Part shown: positions 54,967 through 64,000 of the stretch, piece after piece | How the letters are laid out: the number at the start of each line of letters is the position of its first letter | Numbering within the stretch: the first letter of the stretch is position 1 | Assembly: GCF_021130785.1 (NCBI RefSeq) | Contig: NW_025776226.1 | Location: forward strand, 62,001 to 126,000 | Direction of reading: 5' to 3' | Length of the DNA: 64,000 nt | Origin: Homalodisca vitripennis | Taxonomy: Eukaryota > Arthropoda > Insecta > Hemiptera > Cicadellidae | Made by a program: the position numbers and the translations under genes | The notes under the pieces: model-generated | Told to the model about the DNA's origin: nothing | The model's database searches: none | What the model saw: the letters and a program-made list of their open reading frames with translations, nothing else

Positions 54967-55580
54967 CCAGTAAATATTGACTACAGGTCCTCCTGGATCC
55001 TTTCCAACACACTTTGTCACTATCAAATGCTCTTACATTTACTCGTATCACAACTTATACAGTAAATATTGACTACATATCCTCCTAGATCCTTCCCAAC
55101 ACACTTCCTCACTATCAGATACTCTTACTTATACTCTTATCACAACTTGTACAGTAAGTATTGACAACATATCCTCCTGGATCCCTCCCCACACTCTCCG
55201 TCACTATCAGATACTATTACTTGTACTCTTATCACAACTTATACAGTAAATATTGACTACATTTCCTTCTGGATCCTTCCCAACACTTTCTTTCACTGTA
55301 AGATATCCTTACTTGTTCTTGCATCACAACTTATACAGTAAATATTGACTACATATCCTCCTGGATCCTTTCCAACACTTTCTTTAACTATAAGATATCC
55401 TTACTTGTTCTTGCATCACAACTTATACTGTAAATATTGATTAGATATCCTCCTGGATCCTCCCCAACACTCTCCGTCACTATCAGGTACTATTACTTGT
55501 ACTCTTATCACAACTTATACACTAAATATTTACTACATATCCTCCTGGGTCCTGTCTAACACTTTCTTTCACTATCAGAT
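54967..55580. repeat. Minisatellite, exact 92-bp period, 6.7 units
   Basis: Units start (C/A)CAGTAAATATTGACTACAT at 54967, 55059, 55151, 55243, 55335, 55427 and 55519, all exactly 92 apart. Each has CCTCCTGGATCC, then CAACAC, CACTATCAGATA, CTTACTTGT and CACAACTTATA. Units 4 and 5 share TTGTTCTTGCATC, while units 3 and 6 share CTCTCCGTCAC. The last unit is cut at about 55580, some 35 bases before the gypsy target duplication. Confidence 0.95.
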
Positions 55581-55614
55581 GTACTACACTGTTTTGACAT
55601 TAGAGACGCCCATA

Positions 55615-55618
55615 CTAT
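55615..55618. repeat. Target-site duplication CTAT (left)
   Basis: CTAT directly before the left LTR, matching CTAT at 63953-63956 directly after the right LTR. Four-base duplications are normal for Ty3/gypsy elements. Confidence 0.8.
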
Positions 55619-57340
55619 TGAAACCTTACATCGCCGCTCGCACACCCACAGCAAACCAACAGGGAAACGCGCGCCCATGGTGGCGAACGGGATGCCGGAT
55701 CAAAATTAAACTAGGTAAAAAAAAAAAAAAAAAAAAAAACACCGTGGTCAGTATACTCAGGTTCATTTACTACGAAAACACAGGCCTATCCAGTCAATAT
55801 AATTAAGTATATATATATATATATTAAAAATAAAAAATAAAAAGTGCCTGCAGTAGTAGTATATACCTCGAACAATTCTTGTCAGGTGCACCTGCATACA
55901 AAAATTGGAAACGCCATAATTTGAAACAAGAAATGCCAATTCCACCCGGTATCCTTCGGCTAAGGGCGGGCTCCTAATGAAATCCAAGAAATAACTAAAT
56001 AATATCTAAAACTAACTTAAAATTAAATAACAAAATATAAACTATATAAATGGCAACAATAACAATATCACAGGGTATCACAGATGTTGACTGGTAGAAA
56101 TGTCCATCATGGTGGCCGTCCCTCAGCAGAGCGCAAAGTGAAGGTTCTCTGCGACCACGCATGATGGAGAGATGACAGGAGATAAACAGCTCATCCCTTG
56201 GACCCTGAAACCAGGTTTCAGCCTAGTACCCTTTTAAAGTTAATAATTATTAATAAATAGTTGCCAAACAATATAGATTTTAATAAAAGTAAAGTTGCCA
56301 AAAATTATCTATCAAGAATTTTAAGTTAAGTAAATTACCAAAATTTCAAAATATCACAGACCAATCAATTACTGATAAAAATTAAAATAAACCTTAATAT
56401 AGAAGCTGGTAACATTAGAAAACAATAAATAAACAAGATATTCCATTTAAAAGACTAAAACAATAAGTTATAAAGAAATTTATTCGAGGTATACGCAGTA
56501 GCCTACCATACGTAACAATTTGGTTAAAACATTTTTAAAACAGGCATTTATTGACAGAATAGGCTCAAAATTGGTGAAAAGCAGGGGAAGGGCATCCTGC
56601 ACTTAAAATAAAATTCCCAACTCAAAACAACAACCCCAAAGAAAGTTAGTATGAAAATCCCCTCTGTCACAGAACAAAAATTAAGCGTTTTACTCTTGGT
56701 AAAAAAAAAATTTAATGATTAGGAAAAAAACTGATGGCCAAAAGTAGCAGCCTAATAACAGGAATCTAAATTTAAAAATTTGATGGCAGAAGGCCTTAAA
56801 TTAACCAAGTAGGCTATAAGGGGGAGTTATGGGCTAAAAGACCCGAAGAACGTTACATCTCTCAGAAAGGCTTAAATTTAGCAAAATGAACCTTCAGCAG
56901 TCTCTCTGGGATTGTTTACAAAAACTACATAACAAGTGACACATTACAAACAATATTGGCTGCAGAATAAAAAAAGAACTGTAACATAAGCCTAGGACTG
57001 ACTGATCCTCACTGAGAGACAGAAAATTAATTTAAGCTGAATAGAAAGGGTGAAAACTAATAAAATTGTAAGAGAAATAATTTGAAAGCCAATTTAACAT
57101 TTAGTTAACAGCCAGAAGTACTAAAATTTAATAAAAGGCAAAGCTACAAAATACTTAAATAAACCAAAATTTTAAACAGGAGCTACTCCTAACTAGTACA
57201 CTACAGCTCAGAGTCTTTACGCCACTCTCCGGAAAGGCCAAACGCCTTCAAAAGGTCAGTCGCCTCTGCAGCCAATAAACCACACACACACTATATAAAA
57301 CACACATGAGCCGGGGAGATATAGGTATTGAACCGGCTCA
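55619..57340 (-). repeat. 3' LTR of the gypsy element (left in window)
   Basis: 1722 bases. Near-identical to 62222-63952. Contains a long A-run (55718-55739), a (TA)n run (about 55807-55824) and a GC-rich stretch at 56100-56165 with CATCATGGTGG and CCACGCATGATGG able to pair. The plus-strand end TGAGCCGGGG...CCGGCTCA forms a short inverted repeat at the element boundary. Confidence 0.95.
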
Positions 57341-57352
57341 GACTCCCCCCCC
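57341..57352 (-). other. Polypurine tract candidate
   Basis: On the minus strand, TTTTGGGGGGGGAGTC lies directly before the TGAGCC start of the 3' LTR. A G-rich purine run at this place is the expected primer for plus-strand synthesis. Confidence 0.65.
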
Positions 57353-57613
57353 AAAAGGAGGATCTCCCCTCTGTTAATTTCTTCAAAAAGAAGAACCGAA
57401 CGAAATGCCTCTCCCCCCAAAGGTTGAAGAATTATAAACCGGAAACCCTGAAGTCTGCAGAAGGGAAAACCAAGAAAATCCAGTTGGAGGCAAGAAATCC
57501 CTCCAAGAGTAGCGTGGGTACAAAGAAGAAAACAGGAACCTTGATCAGGAAGAAGGAGCAGAGGTGATCAGGCCTCTGGACCTAAAAACCCTTCCGCACA
57601 GACTAAAGAGAAA

Positions 57614-59270
57614 TCACGGATGACTCCGGCAAGGCTTCAGATGGGATATGTGCGCCTTCCTGAAAATCTTCTCGGACTGAGGATCTCCCAGTCGGGCAGT
57701 CACCGGAGTCAGAAACTTCAAGATGCGGTGGGGACCAGTCCACCTGTAGCAAAGTTTAGCAGCTCTTTTGTCCACAGCCGAACTGACTGGGTGAGCCTTG
57801 CAGTAAAACTAGATCCCCCACCTGGAAGGGATTGGCAATACGACCTCGGTTGTACTTCCTCCTTACTAACTCCCTAGCCCGAATGAGATTCCGCCTGGCT
57901 GCCTCCCAAGTGGCTTTCACATCGGGAGTACCAGGAGGTGGCAGAAGATCGCTAATTTTCCAAAGGTTCGCCAAGGGGTTGTTTTGGCGGAAAGCCAAAT
58001 AATAACTCGAAAGGTACCGCCTTGTGACTTTCATGCTGGGCCGTATTAAAGGCAAATTGGATCCAAGGTAGTTGTTGATCCCAGGTGGTCTGATTTTCCG
58101 CATGAAAGGCAATGAGAGCAGATCGAAGATTGCGATTAAACCGTTCGGCGTGAGAAGGCTGAGGATAGAATGGGGAAGTAGTCACATGGCGGATTCCGTG
58201 CCCAAAGCACATTCTTTTAAAGATATTAGAGACAAATTGTGAACCATTATCGGAAACTAAGGTGGCGGGGATTCCAAAGTGTTGAAAAAAATGGTTACGA
58301 AGTGCTTGCACCGTGAGCTGCGCGGTAGCACTCCGCAATGGGAACAACCAAACAAACTTGGAGAAGGCATCCACACAAACAAGTAGGAACTTATTTCCGG
58401 ACTTGCTACGCGGGAGAGGCCCAACATAGTCAATGAAAACCTTCTCCAAAGGTTTTTCCGCCACCTCAGATGACAAAAGACCCAACTTGGTATTTTGAGC
58501 GGGTTTGCTTAGCGAGCACAGTTCACAAGAACGTACTCGAGCAGCAATATCCCGGTCCATACCTTTCCAGATGAACTGATCCCTAATCTTCGCGATGGTC
58601 TTATGAATTCCTAGATGTCCACCCACAGGAGAAGAATGAAAATACTGAAAGACCATCGGTACAAGAAAGCTTGGCAGCACTAACTTAGGTTTTCTCCGCT
58701 GCTTGTCACGGCAGCATAGAGCACCTCGGTACAGAAAATAAGGAGGGTGGGCACCTCCGTTTTTAAGCTCATTGATGATAGCAGTCAGCTCGGGATCCTT
58801 AAGTTGGTGTGGAACAATGTCCGAAAATGCCAGAGGAAAGTCTAGGAGCACGCCACAACATGGCGGCTCTGATAAATTCTGGTGGTCGTTGGGTAAGTGA
58901 TACATGCGTGACAGAGTGTCCGCTATGATATTTTGGGTGCCTCGCACATGCTGCACTGTGAACTTAAGGGCAGAAATTTGGACTACCCAGCGACCAATCT
59001 TCCCGAGCTGACGGGGGTGGGCAAGGAGCCAAGAAAGTGCCTGGTTGTCGGTTTCCAACAAAAATTCTTTATGTTCTAGGTAACGCCTGAACTTGTTAAT
59101 TCCAAACACGACAGCCAAACATTCCAGCTCATAAACAGAACAACTCTTCTTCTCACAAGGGGTTAACGTGCGTGAAGCATAAGCTATGGGCTGCCGGATA
59201 CCATCTACTTCTTGGGATAAAAACAGCAGCAACGGCTAAGGAGGAAGCATCAGTTTGCAAGACGAACCTA
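57614..59270 (-). pseudogene. pol: gypsy pol, RNase H and integrase part
   Basis: Minus-strand coding with frame changes near 59225, 57955 and 57800. In the 59232-57952 frame (426 codons) RNase H residues are E37 in 'YELECLAV', D62 in 'ETDNQA' and D105 in 'ADTLSRM'. Integrase follows with an HHCC zinc finger (H199, H206, C236, C239), catalytic D268 ('FIDYVGP'), D328 ('VSDNGSQF') and E363 ('PSHAERFNRN'). The 'HAERFNR' wording is typical of insect gypsy lineages. Past 57955 a basic helical part and a GPY/F-like module ('RWTGPHRI' near 57740) lead to a TGA at 57614. RNase H removes template RNA, and integrase inserts the DNA copy into chromosomes. All visible catalytic residues are kept, but the frame breaks prevent one continuous product. 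Confidence 0.9.
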
Positions 59271-60560
59271 CGACTGAAATCAGGCATAGCCAAGACTGGA
59301 GGCTGCATCACTGCCTCTTTCAGCTGCTCAAAAGCAGTCTGTTGCGCTTCACCCCACTCAAACTTGGCACCCTTTTTCCTAAGAGAGTTCAGAGGGGCCG
59401 CCACTTCAGCAACATTGGGGATGAAACGACGATAAAAATTTATCATTCCCACAAAACGGGCAATCCCCTTGGCATCCTTAGGAGGAGGAAACTCCCTGAT
59501 TGCCTGGGTTCTCTCTGGATCAATACAAACACCTCGAGAAGAGACAAGATGACCCAGAAACGATATTTCAGGCTGAGCAAAACTCACCTTTTCAGGATTG
59601 ACGGTAAGGCCAGACTCTCGCAGCCTAGTTAGAACTTCCTCCAGATGAGTCAAGTGCTCCTCATAACTCTCACTGTACACAAGCAGGTCATCCAGATAGT
59701 TGAACACGAACTTAAATTTGACATCATGAAAGATAGAATCCAGGAGTCTGGTGAGTGTTTGGGCCCCCACAGCCAAGCCCATTGGCACTCGGGTGAACTG
59801 GTACAAATTCCAAGGCACACAAAAGGCAGTGAGAGGTCGAGACTCGTGTTTTAGAGGAATCTGATGGTATGCCTGATTAAGATCAAAAATGGAGAAATAC
59901 TTGGCCTTACCAAACCAGTCGAAAGCAGAATGCAAATCGGGGAGAGGCACGGAGTCAACTTCTATCTGAGCATTGAGCTTTCGATAATCCAGGACCAATC
60001 TGGACTTCCCATTAGGTTTCGGCACTAGAAACGCTGGACTGGAAAAATTTGAGCAAGACGGCTCGATTACCCCACTCTTAAGTAAAATCATCGATCATAT
60101 TTCTCAGAATTTCCATCTTGGGCGGAGCAAGCTTATATGGATGGGAACGTACAGGACGGGTGTCTGTAAGACGAATCTCGTATTCCAAGAGATTGGTCGT
60201 GCCCAGTTTGTCAGTGAGGACTTCAGGAAAACTGGAACAAATCTGCCTTATGTCCTCAGCCTCTTTCGGCGTAAGATGTCCTAGTTGGTCAGGAGGAGTC
60301 AAGCTCTTATCTTCCATCTCTAAGGCAGCAGTCCCACGAGACTCGACATCAGAAAAGGGAACGAACACCCGCCTGGCGAAAGCAAAGAAAACATGAACTG
60401 GAGGCCAAATCCAAAATCATGCCAGTTTTTCCGATAAAATCTGCTCCCAAGATGAAAGGAAAAGTCAGGTCCTTAGCCACCAAAAAGCTCCAATCCCAAG
60501 AGAAATAATTAATTTTTATGTGAATCTGGGCACTACAGATAATAGGTAAAGGTGTGCGTG
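59153..60560 (-). pseudogene. pol: gypsy pol, protease remnant and reverse transcriptase
   Basis: The retropepsin C-terminal motif 'ILGADFIGKTG' lies near 60440-60415. Upstream, where a catalytic D-T/S-G should precede 'VRSLIC', the sequence reads 'VHAP', so the active site is absent. RT coding starts near 60310 ('EDIRQICSSFPEVL'), changes frame at about 60085, then in the 60091-59153 frame shows 'LVLDYRKLN', 'FSIFDLNQAYHQIPL' (motif A Asp, codon 70), 'RVPMGLA' (motif B) and 'NYLDD' (motif C, codons 131-135). The thumb region and the first RNase H Asp ('LQTDASS') follow. RT copies the element's RNA to DNA. The palm is intact, and the breaks at 60085 and about 59225 separate it from its neighbours. 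Confidence 0.9.
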
Positions 60561-61767
60561 AAGCAGTCCAGCAGATAAGTGACCGCACCGGAGCATGGAC
60601 CGGCCCCGGAGGCAAGTGAGGAAGATGCCTCGACATGGCCTCCCTTTGATCATCCGCATCCTGAACCCCTCTAGAGATGATGGAGAGGCGGTCCAAATCC
60701 GCAAAAGATGCGGGACGGCTACAAAAAATCAAACGGGAGCGTTCTTCAGGTTTAATGCCCTCCAAAATAAGGCTCACCAACTCTGTTTCGCTCAAGCTCA
60801 AGCGCAACACCCGGGCTACATCCCGTATCTCCCCGACAAAATGGCTCAACGTCTCGTCTGGTGCCTGAGGACGGTAAACGCGTTCCACCCGCAAGCGCTC
60901 CCTAACCCGAGCAGGTACAAAGAACTCCAAGATCTCGGCGTGGAACTGGTCAAAAGTGGCACCTCTCTTAAGGCAGTCTAGAAGGCGATCAAAAAGCGGC
61001 CTTAAGGAAAAACTGCGCTAAAATCTGCATAAGCATGGCATCTGTCATACCAGGAAATTCTCTCAGCTTAAAAACTTCCAGAAGGAAATGGATAAGTAAA
61101 TTAGTGTCAAGCCCATCAACTCTGGGGAAGTGTTGTAAAACACTCCCCAAAGGATGGGGCAATTTGCCAAAGCTAGAAAAGGAAGGCACAACTATAGATG
61201 ATGCCTCACCAGTCCGCTTCAGGAGGGCCACTACCCATCGGAGACATAGTAACTCTGGGAGGCTCGAAAGAAAGAGCCGGTGGACGGTTAGCAAAGGTAA
61301 TGGTATTGGGAACCTCCGTTGGAGTGACAGCGGTAAATAGTACCCCCTTCTCTTTCACCGAGCGCACCTCACTCAAACCATCTAAGGCTTGTTTTAAATT
61401 TGTTACTGGCCGAAAAGGCCCAACTTTTAATATCAGAGTCTAAACTAGGAGCTGACATAAGTAAAACTATTCTGTCACGCCAATGTAAAAGTTGAGATGC
61501 CAATCTAGCCTTTGCTGACCCGGACATGGAAGTGACTCAAAATTAATATCGTCTTCTAACTCTTCCATTCGGGTTTTACAATACTCAAAATTCAGTATTA
61601 ATTTGGAACTCTGCATTCCAGCTGCGGTGCAACGCTATACAATCCCGTAATTGAGCTCTTAATGCCCTCACATCTCCCTCGGGCTTCTGTCCTCTCGCCA
61701 GGACCTCAAAAACCAACTCGGGCTTGCGCAGATGTTCAGGCACCAGGGAAAACGCCATACCAAACAA
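60561..61767 (-). pseudogene. gag: gypsy gag, broken
   Basis: Structural polyprotein forming the virus-like particle. The likely start is ATG 61767 ('MFGMAFSLVPEHL') or the in-frame ATG nine bases on. The first frame stops at 61585. A later frame, 61294-60989, reads 'LREFPGMTDAMLMQILAQFF', and after a one-base shift near 60980 (T-run) the frame 60930-60349 goes on with 'RVRERLRVERVYRPQAPDET' and 'LEGIKPEERSRLIFC', the late-capsid pattern of gypsy Gag. No CCHC zinc knuckle is seen between that and the protease remnant. A deletion covering nucleocapsid and the protease start is the simplest reading. Confidence 0.8.
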
Positions 61768-62202
61768 TTAAGACAAAATAAATACAACAAAGCGTACGCA
61801 ACAATTACTTAGTAAACTAAGTGGACTCAACTCACAAAGGGCTTACACTGACGAGGTCCAAAGTGAAGAACTTAATACCTGCTACCTAATAGAAGGATAC
61901 CCTGCAAATATACACTAACCACAACCTACAAACACAGAAGCAATAAATATAACAACACAACACATTGATAGGGGAGAAGTAGAGTACAGTTAGGTAAATT
62001 TAGCAGTTAAGCAATTTAGAGTCCCCTGCTCCCTGCAAAGGGTAAGTCTGCAGGAAGCAAGACACTAAACCAATTCCACCGGTATCCTGTGCTAGGGCGA
62101 GCTCCTAATAAAAAAAAATGTGTACTCTAACCTCCCTCTACCTAACACTAACCTACACCAACAAACAAAACCAGAACTGAGAGACAGCTGAGAGAGCAGG
62201 TA

Positions 62203-62221
62203 ACCACGCTCTGCTAACCAT
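62203..62221 (-). other. Primer-binding site candidate (initiator Met tRNA-like)
   Basis: On the minus strand, one base after the 5' LTR, TGGTTAGCAGAGCGTGG begins. TGG is the complement of a tRNA CCA end. The next bases match the complement of initiator-Met tRNA (TGGTAGCAGAGC) if one extra T is allowed. The spacing and TGG start are right; the tRNA identity is an inference. Confidence 0.5.
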
Positions 62222-62407
62222 TGAAACCTTACATCGCCGCTCGCACACCCACAGCAAACCAACAGGGAAACGCGCGCCCATGGTGGCGAACGGGATGCCG
62301 GATCAAAATTAAACTAGGTAAAAAAAAAAAAAAAAAAACAACCGTGGTCAGTATACTCAGGTTCATTTACTACGAAAACACAGGCCTATCCAGTCAATAT
62401 AATTAAG

Positions 62408-62440
<33 letters not shown>

Positions 62441-63952
62441 TAAAAATAAAAAGTGCCTGCAGTAGTATATACCTCGAACAATTCTTGTCAGGTGCACCTG
62501 CATACAAAAATTGGAAACGCCATAATTTGAAACAAGAAATGCCAATTCCACCCGGTATCCTTCGGCTAAGGGCGGGCTCCTAATGAAATCCAAGAAATAA
62601 CTAAATAATATCTAAAACTAACTTAAAATTAAATAACAAAATATAAACTATATAAATGGCAACAATAACAATATCACAGGGTATCACAGATGTTGACTGG
62701 TAGAAAAATGTCCATCATGGTGGCCGTCCCTCAGCAGAGCGCAAAGTGAAGGTTCTCTGCGACCACGCATGATGGAGAGATGACAGGAGATAAACAGCTC
62801 ATCCCTTGGACCCTGAAACCAGGTTTCAGCCTAGTACCCTTTTAAAGTTAATAATTATTAATAAATAGTTGCCAAACAATATAGATTTTAATAAAAGTAA
62901 AGTTGCCAAAAATTATCTATCAAGAATTTTAAGTTAAGTAAATTACCAAAATTTCAAAATATCACAGACCAATCAATTACTGATAAAAATTAAAATAAAC
63001 CTTAATATAGAAGCTGGTAACATTAGAAAACAATAAATAAACAAGATATTCCATTTAAAAGACTAAAACAATAAGTTATAAAGAAATTTATTCGAGGTAT
63101 AACGCAGTAGCCTACCATACGTAACAATTTGGTTAAAACATTTTTAAAACAGGCATTTATTGACAGAATAGGCTCAAAATTGGTGAAAAGCAGGGGAAGG
63201 AGGGCATCCTGCACTTAAAATAAAATTCCCAACTCAAAACAACAACCCCAAAGAAAGTTAGTATGAAAATCCTCTCTGTCACAGAACAAAAATTAAGCGT
63301 TTTTACTCTTGGTAAAAAAAAAATTTAATGATTAGGAAAAAAAACTGATGGCCAAAAGTAGCAGCCTAATAACAGGAATCTAAATTTAAAAATTTGATGG
63401 CAGAAGGCCTTAAATTAACCAAGTAGGCTATAAGGGGGAGTTATGGGCTAAAAGACCCGAAGAACGTTACATCTCTCAGAAAGGCTTAAATTTAGCAAAA
63501 TGAACCTTCAGCAGTCTCTCTGGGATTGTTTACAAAAACTACATAACAAGTGACACATTACAAACAATATTGGCTGCAGAATAAAAAAAGAACTGTAACA
63601 TAAGCCTAGGACTGATCCTCACTGAGAGACAGAAAATTAATTTAAGCTGAATAGAAAGGGTGAAAACTAATAAAATTGTAAGAGAAATAATTTGAAAGCC
63701 AATTTAACATTTAGTTAACAGCCAGAAGTACTAAAATTTAATAAAAGGCAAAGCTACAAAATACTTAAATAAACCAAAATTTTAAACAGGAGCTACTCCT
63801 AACTAGTACACTACAGCTCAGAGTCTTTACGCCACTCTCCGGAAAGGCCAAACGCCTTCAAAAGGTCAGTCGCCTCTGCAGCCAATAAACCACACACACA
63901 CTATATAAAAACACACATGAGCCGGGGAGATATAGGTATTTGAACCGGCTCA
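62222..63952 (-). repeat. 5' LTR of the gypsy element (right in window)
   Basis: 1731 bases, the promoter-bearing LTR for the minus-strand genes. About 45 bases inside its start (minus strand) is TTTTATATAGTG (near 63910-63900), a possible TATA box. Compared with the left LTR it has extra TA units, an added AGG triplet near 63201, homopolymer length changes and a missing GACT near 63615. Confidence 0.95.
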
Positions 63953-63956
63953 CTAT
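63953..63956. repeat. Target-site duplication CTAT (right)
   Basis: Second copy of the 4-bp duplication, directly after GGCTCA of the right LTR. AT-rich flanking DNA then runs to the end of the window. Confidence 0.8.
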
Positions 63957-64000
63957 AAACAATTATTATACATTGAAGCAGGTATACTATACTGTTAGTA

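Larger units (their letters stand above)
55619..63952 (-). mobile_element. Ty3/gypsy LTR retrotransposon, 8.33 kb, minus strand
   Basis: Two LTRs of 1722 and 1731 bases (55619-57340; 62222-63952), each starting TGAAACC and ending GGCTCA on the plus strand, surround a 4.88-kb inner region with gag and pol on the minus strand. Domain order is protease, RT, RNase H, integrase, which places it in Ty3/gypsy. Only about 270 bases lie between the end of pol (57614) and the 3' LTR, so there is no env. The LTRs differ mainly by short indels, many in homopolymers or short repeats; I found about one substitution by eye, so insertion is recent. The coding region nonetheless has several frame changes and lacks a protease active site, so this copy is defective or contains sequencing indels. 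Confidence 0.95.

Noticed and set aside
54967..55580. CRISPR-like regular repeat
   Set aside because: The 92-bp units are contiguous, without spacers, in eukaryotic DNA. It is a minisatellite.
57328..57877. Plus-strand open frames 57328-57567 and 57620-57877
   Set aside because: Antisense shadows of the gypsy 3' UTR and the end of pol; no envelope-like signal peptide or membrane segment.
59172..61443. Plus-strand frames opposite gypsy RT and gag
   Set aside because: Shadow frames; the minus strand holds the clear RT, RNase H and Gag motifs.

Overview
The window is AT-rich eukaryotic DNA, almost certainly from an insect. The mix of mobile-element remnants (CR1/Jockey-like LINEs, a mariner-like element with a DUF4817-type head, Ty3/gypsy) suggests a hemipteran such as a leafhopper, but that is only an impression. 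I could not support any complete host protein-coding gene. Most open frames are at chance length, and everything recognisable is repeat or mobile-element sequence. The window is best read as intergenic or long-intron DNA built up by nested insertions.

Layout. 1-878: 3' remnant of a LINE ending in an (ATT)n tail. 4.67-5.57 kb and 40.93-41.75 kb: two diverged, collinear copies of one unrecognised module. 9.56-9.91, 17.59-18.04 and 19.93-20.14 kb: copies of a ~252-bp unit, each carrying a 71-nt tRNA-like sequence set in a long leader/trailer helix. 10.6-11.9 kb: another LINE remnant. 16.8-17.6 kb: a decayed gypsy RNase H and integrase. 18,262-20,169: a TA-flanked mariner-like element with a broken transposase; its 3' inverted repeat is split by the third tRNA-like unit.

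24,174-29,983 is a composite element bounded by ~330-bp inverted repeats with TA at both edges. Its minus strand holds fragments of an uncharacterised Cys-rich protein family. A 5'-truncated LINE with an intact reverse transcriptase ORF sits inside the (CT)n tract near that gene's C-terminus. 32.5-33.1 kb holds three or more diverged ~170-bp tandem units. 37,945-38,474 is a 530-bp palindromic MITE, and 42,197-42,322 is a small foldback with an (AT)n loop.

54,967-55,580 is a minisatellite with an exact 92-bp period. 55,619-63,952 is a nearly whole, very young Ty3/gypsy retrotransposon on the minus strand. It has 1.7-kb LTRs with hardly any substitutions between them, a CTAT target duplication, gag and pol without env, several frame breaks, and no visible protease active site.

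The elements interact by nesting: LINE inside a GA/CT tract inside a long-TIR element, and a tRNA-like unit inside a mariner TIR. This gives a relative order of insertion. The best candidates for undescribed biology are the long-TIR element with its Cys-rich gene and the tRNA-like tandem unit.
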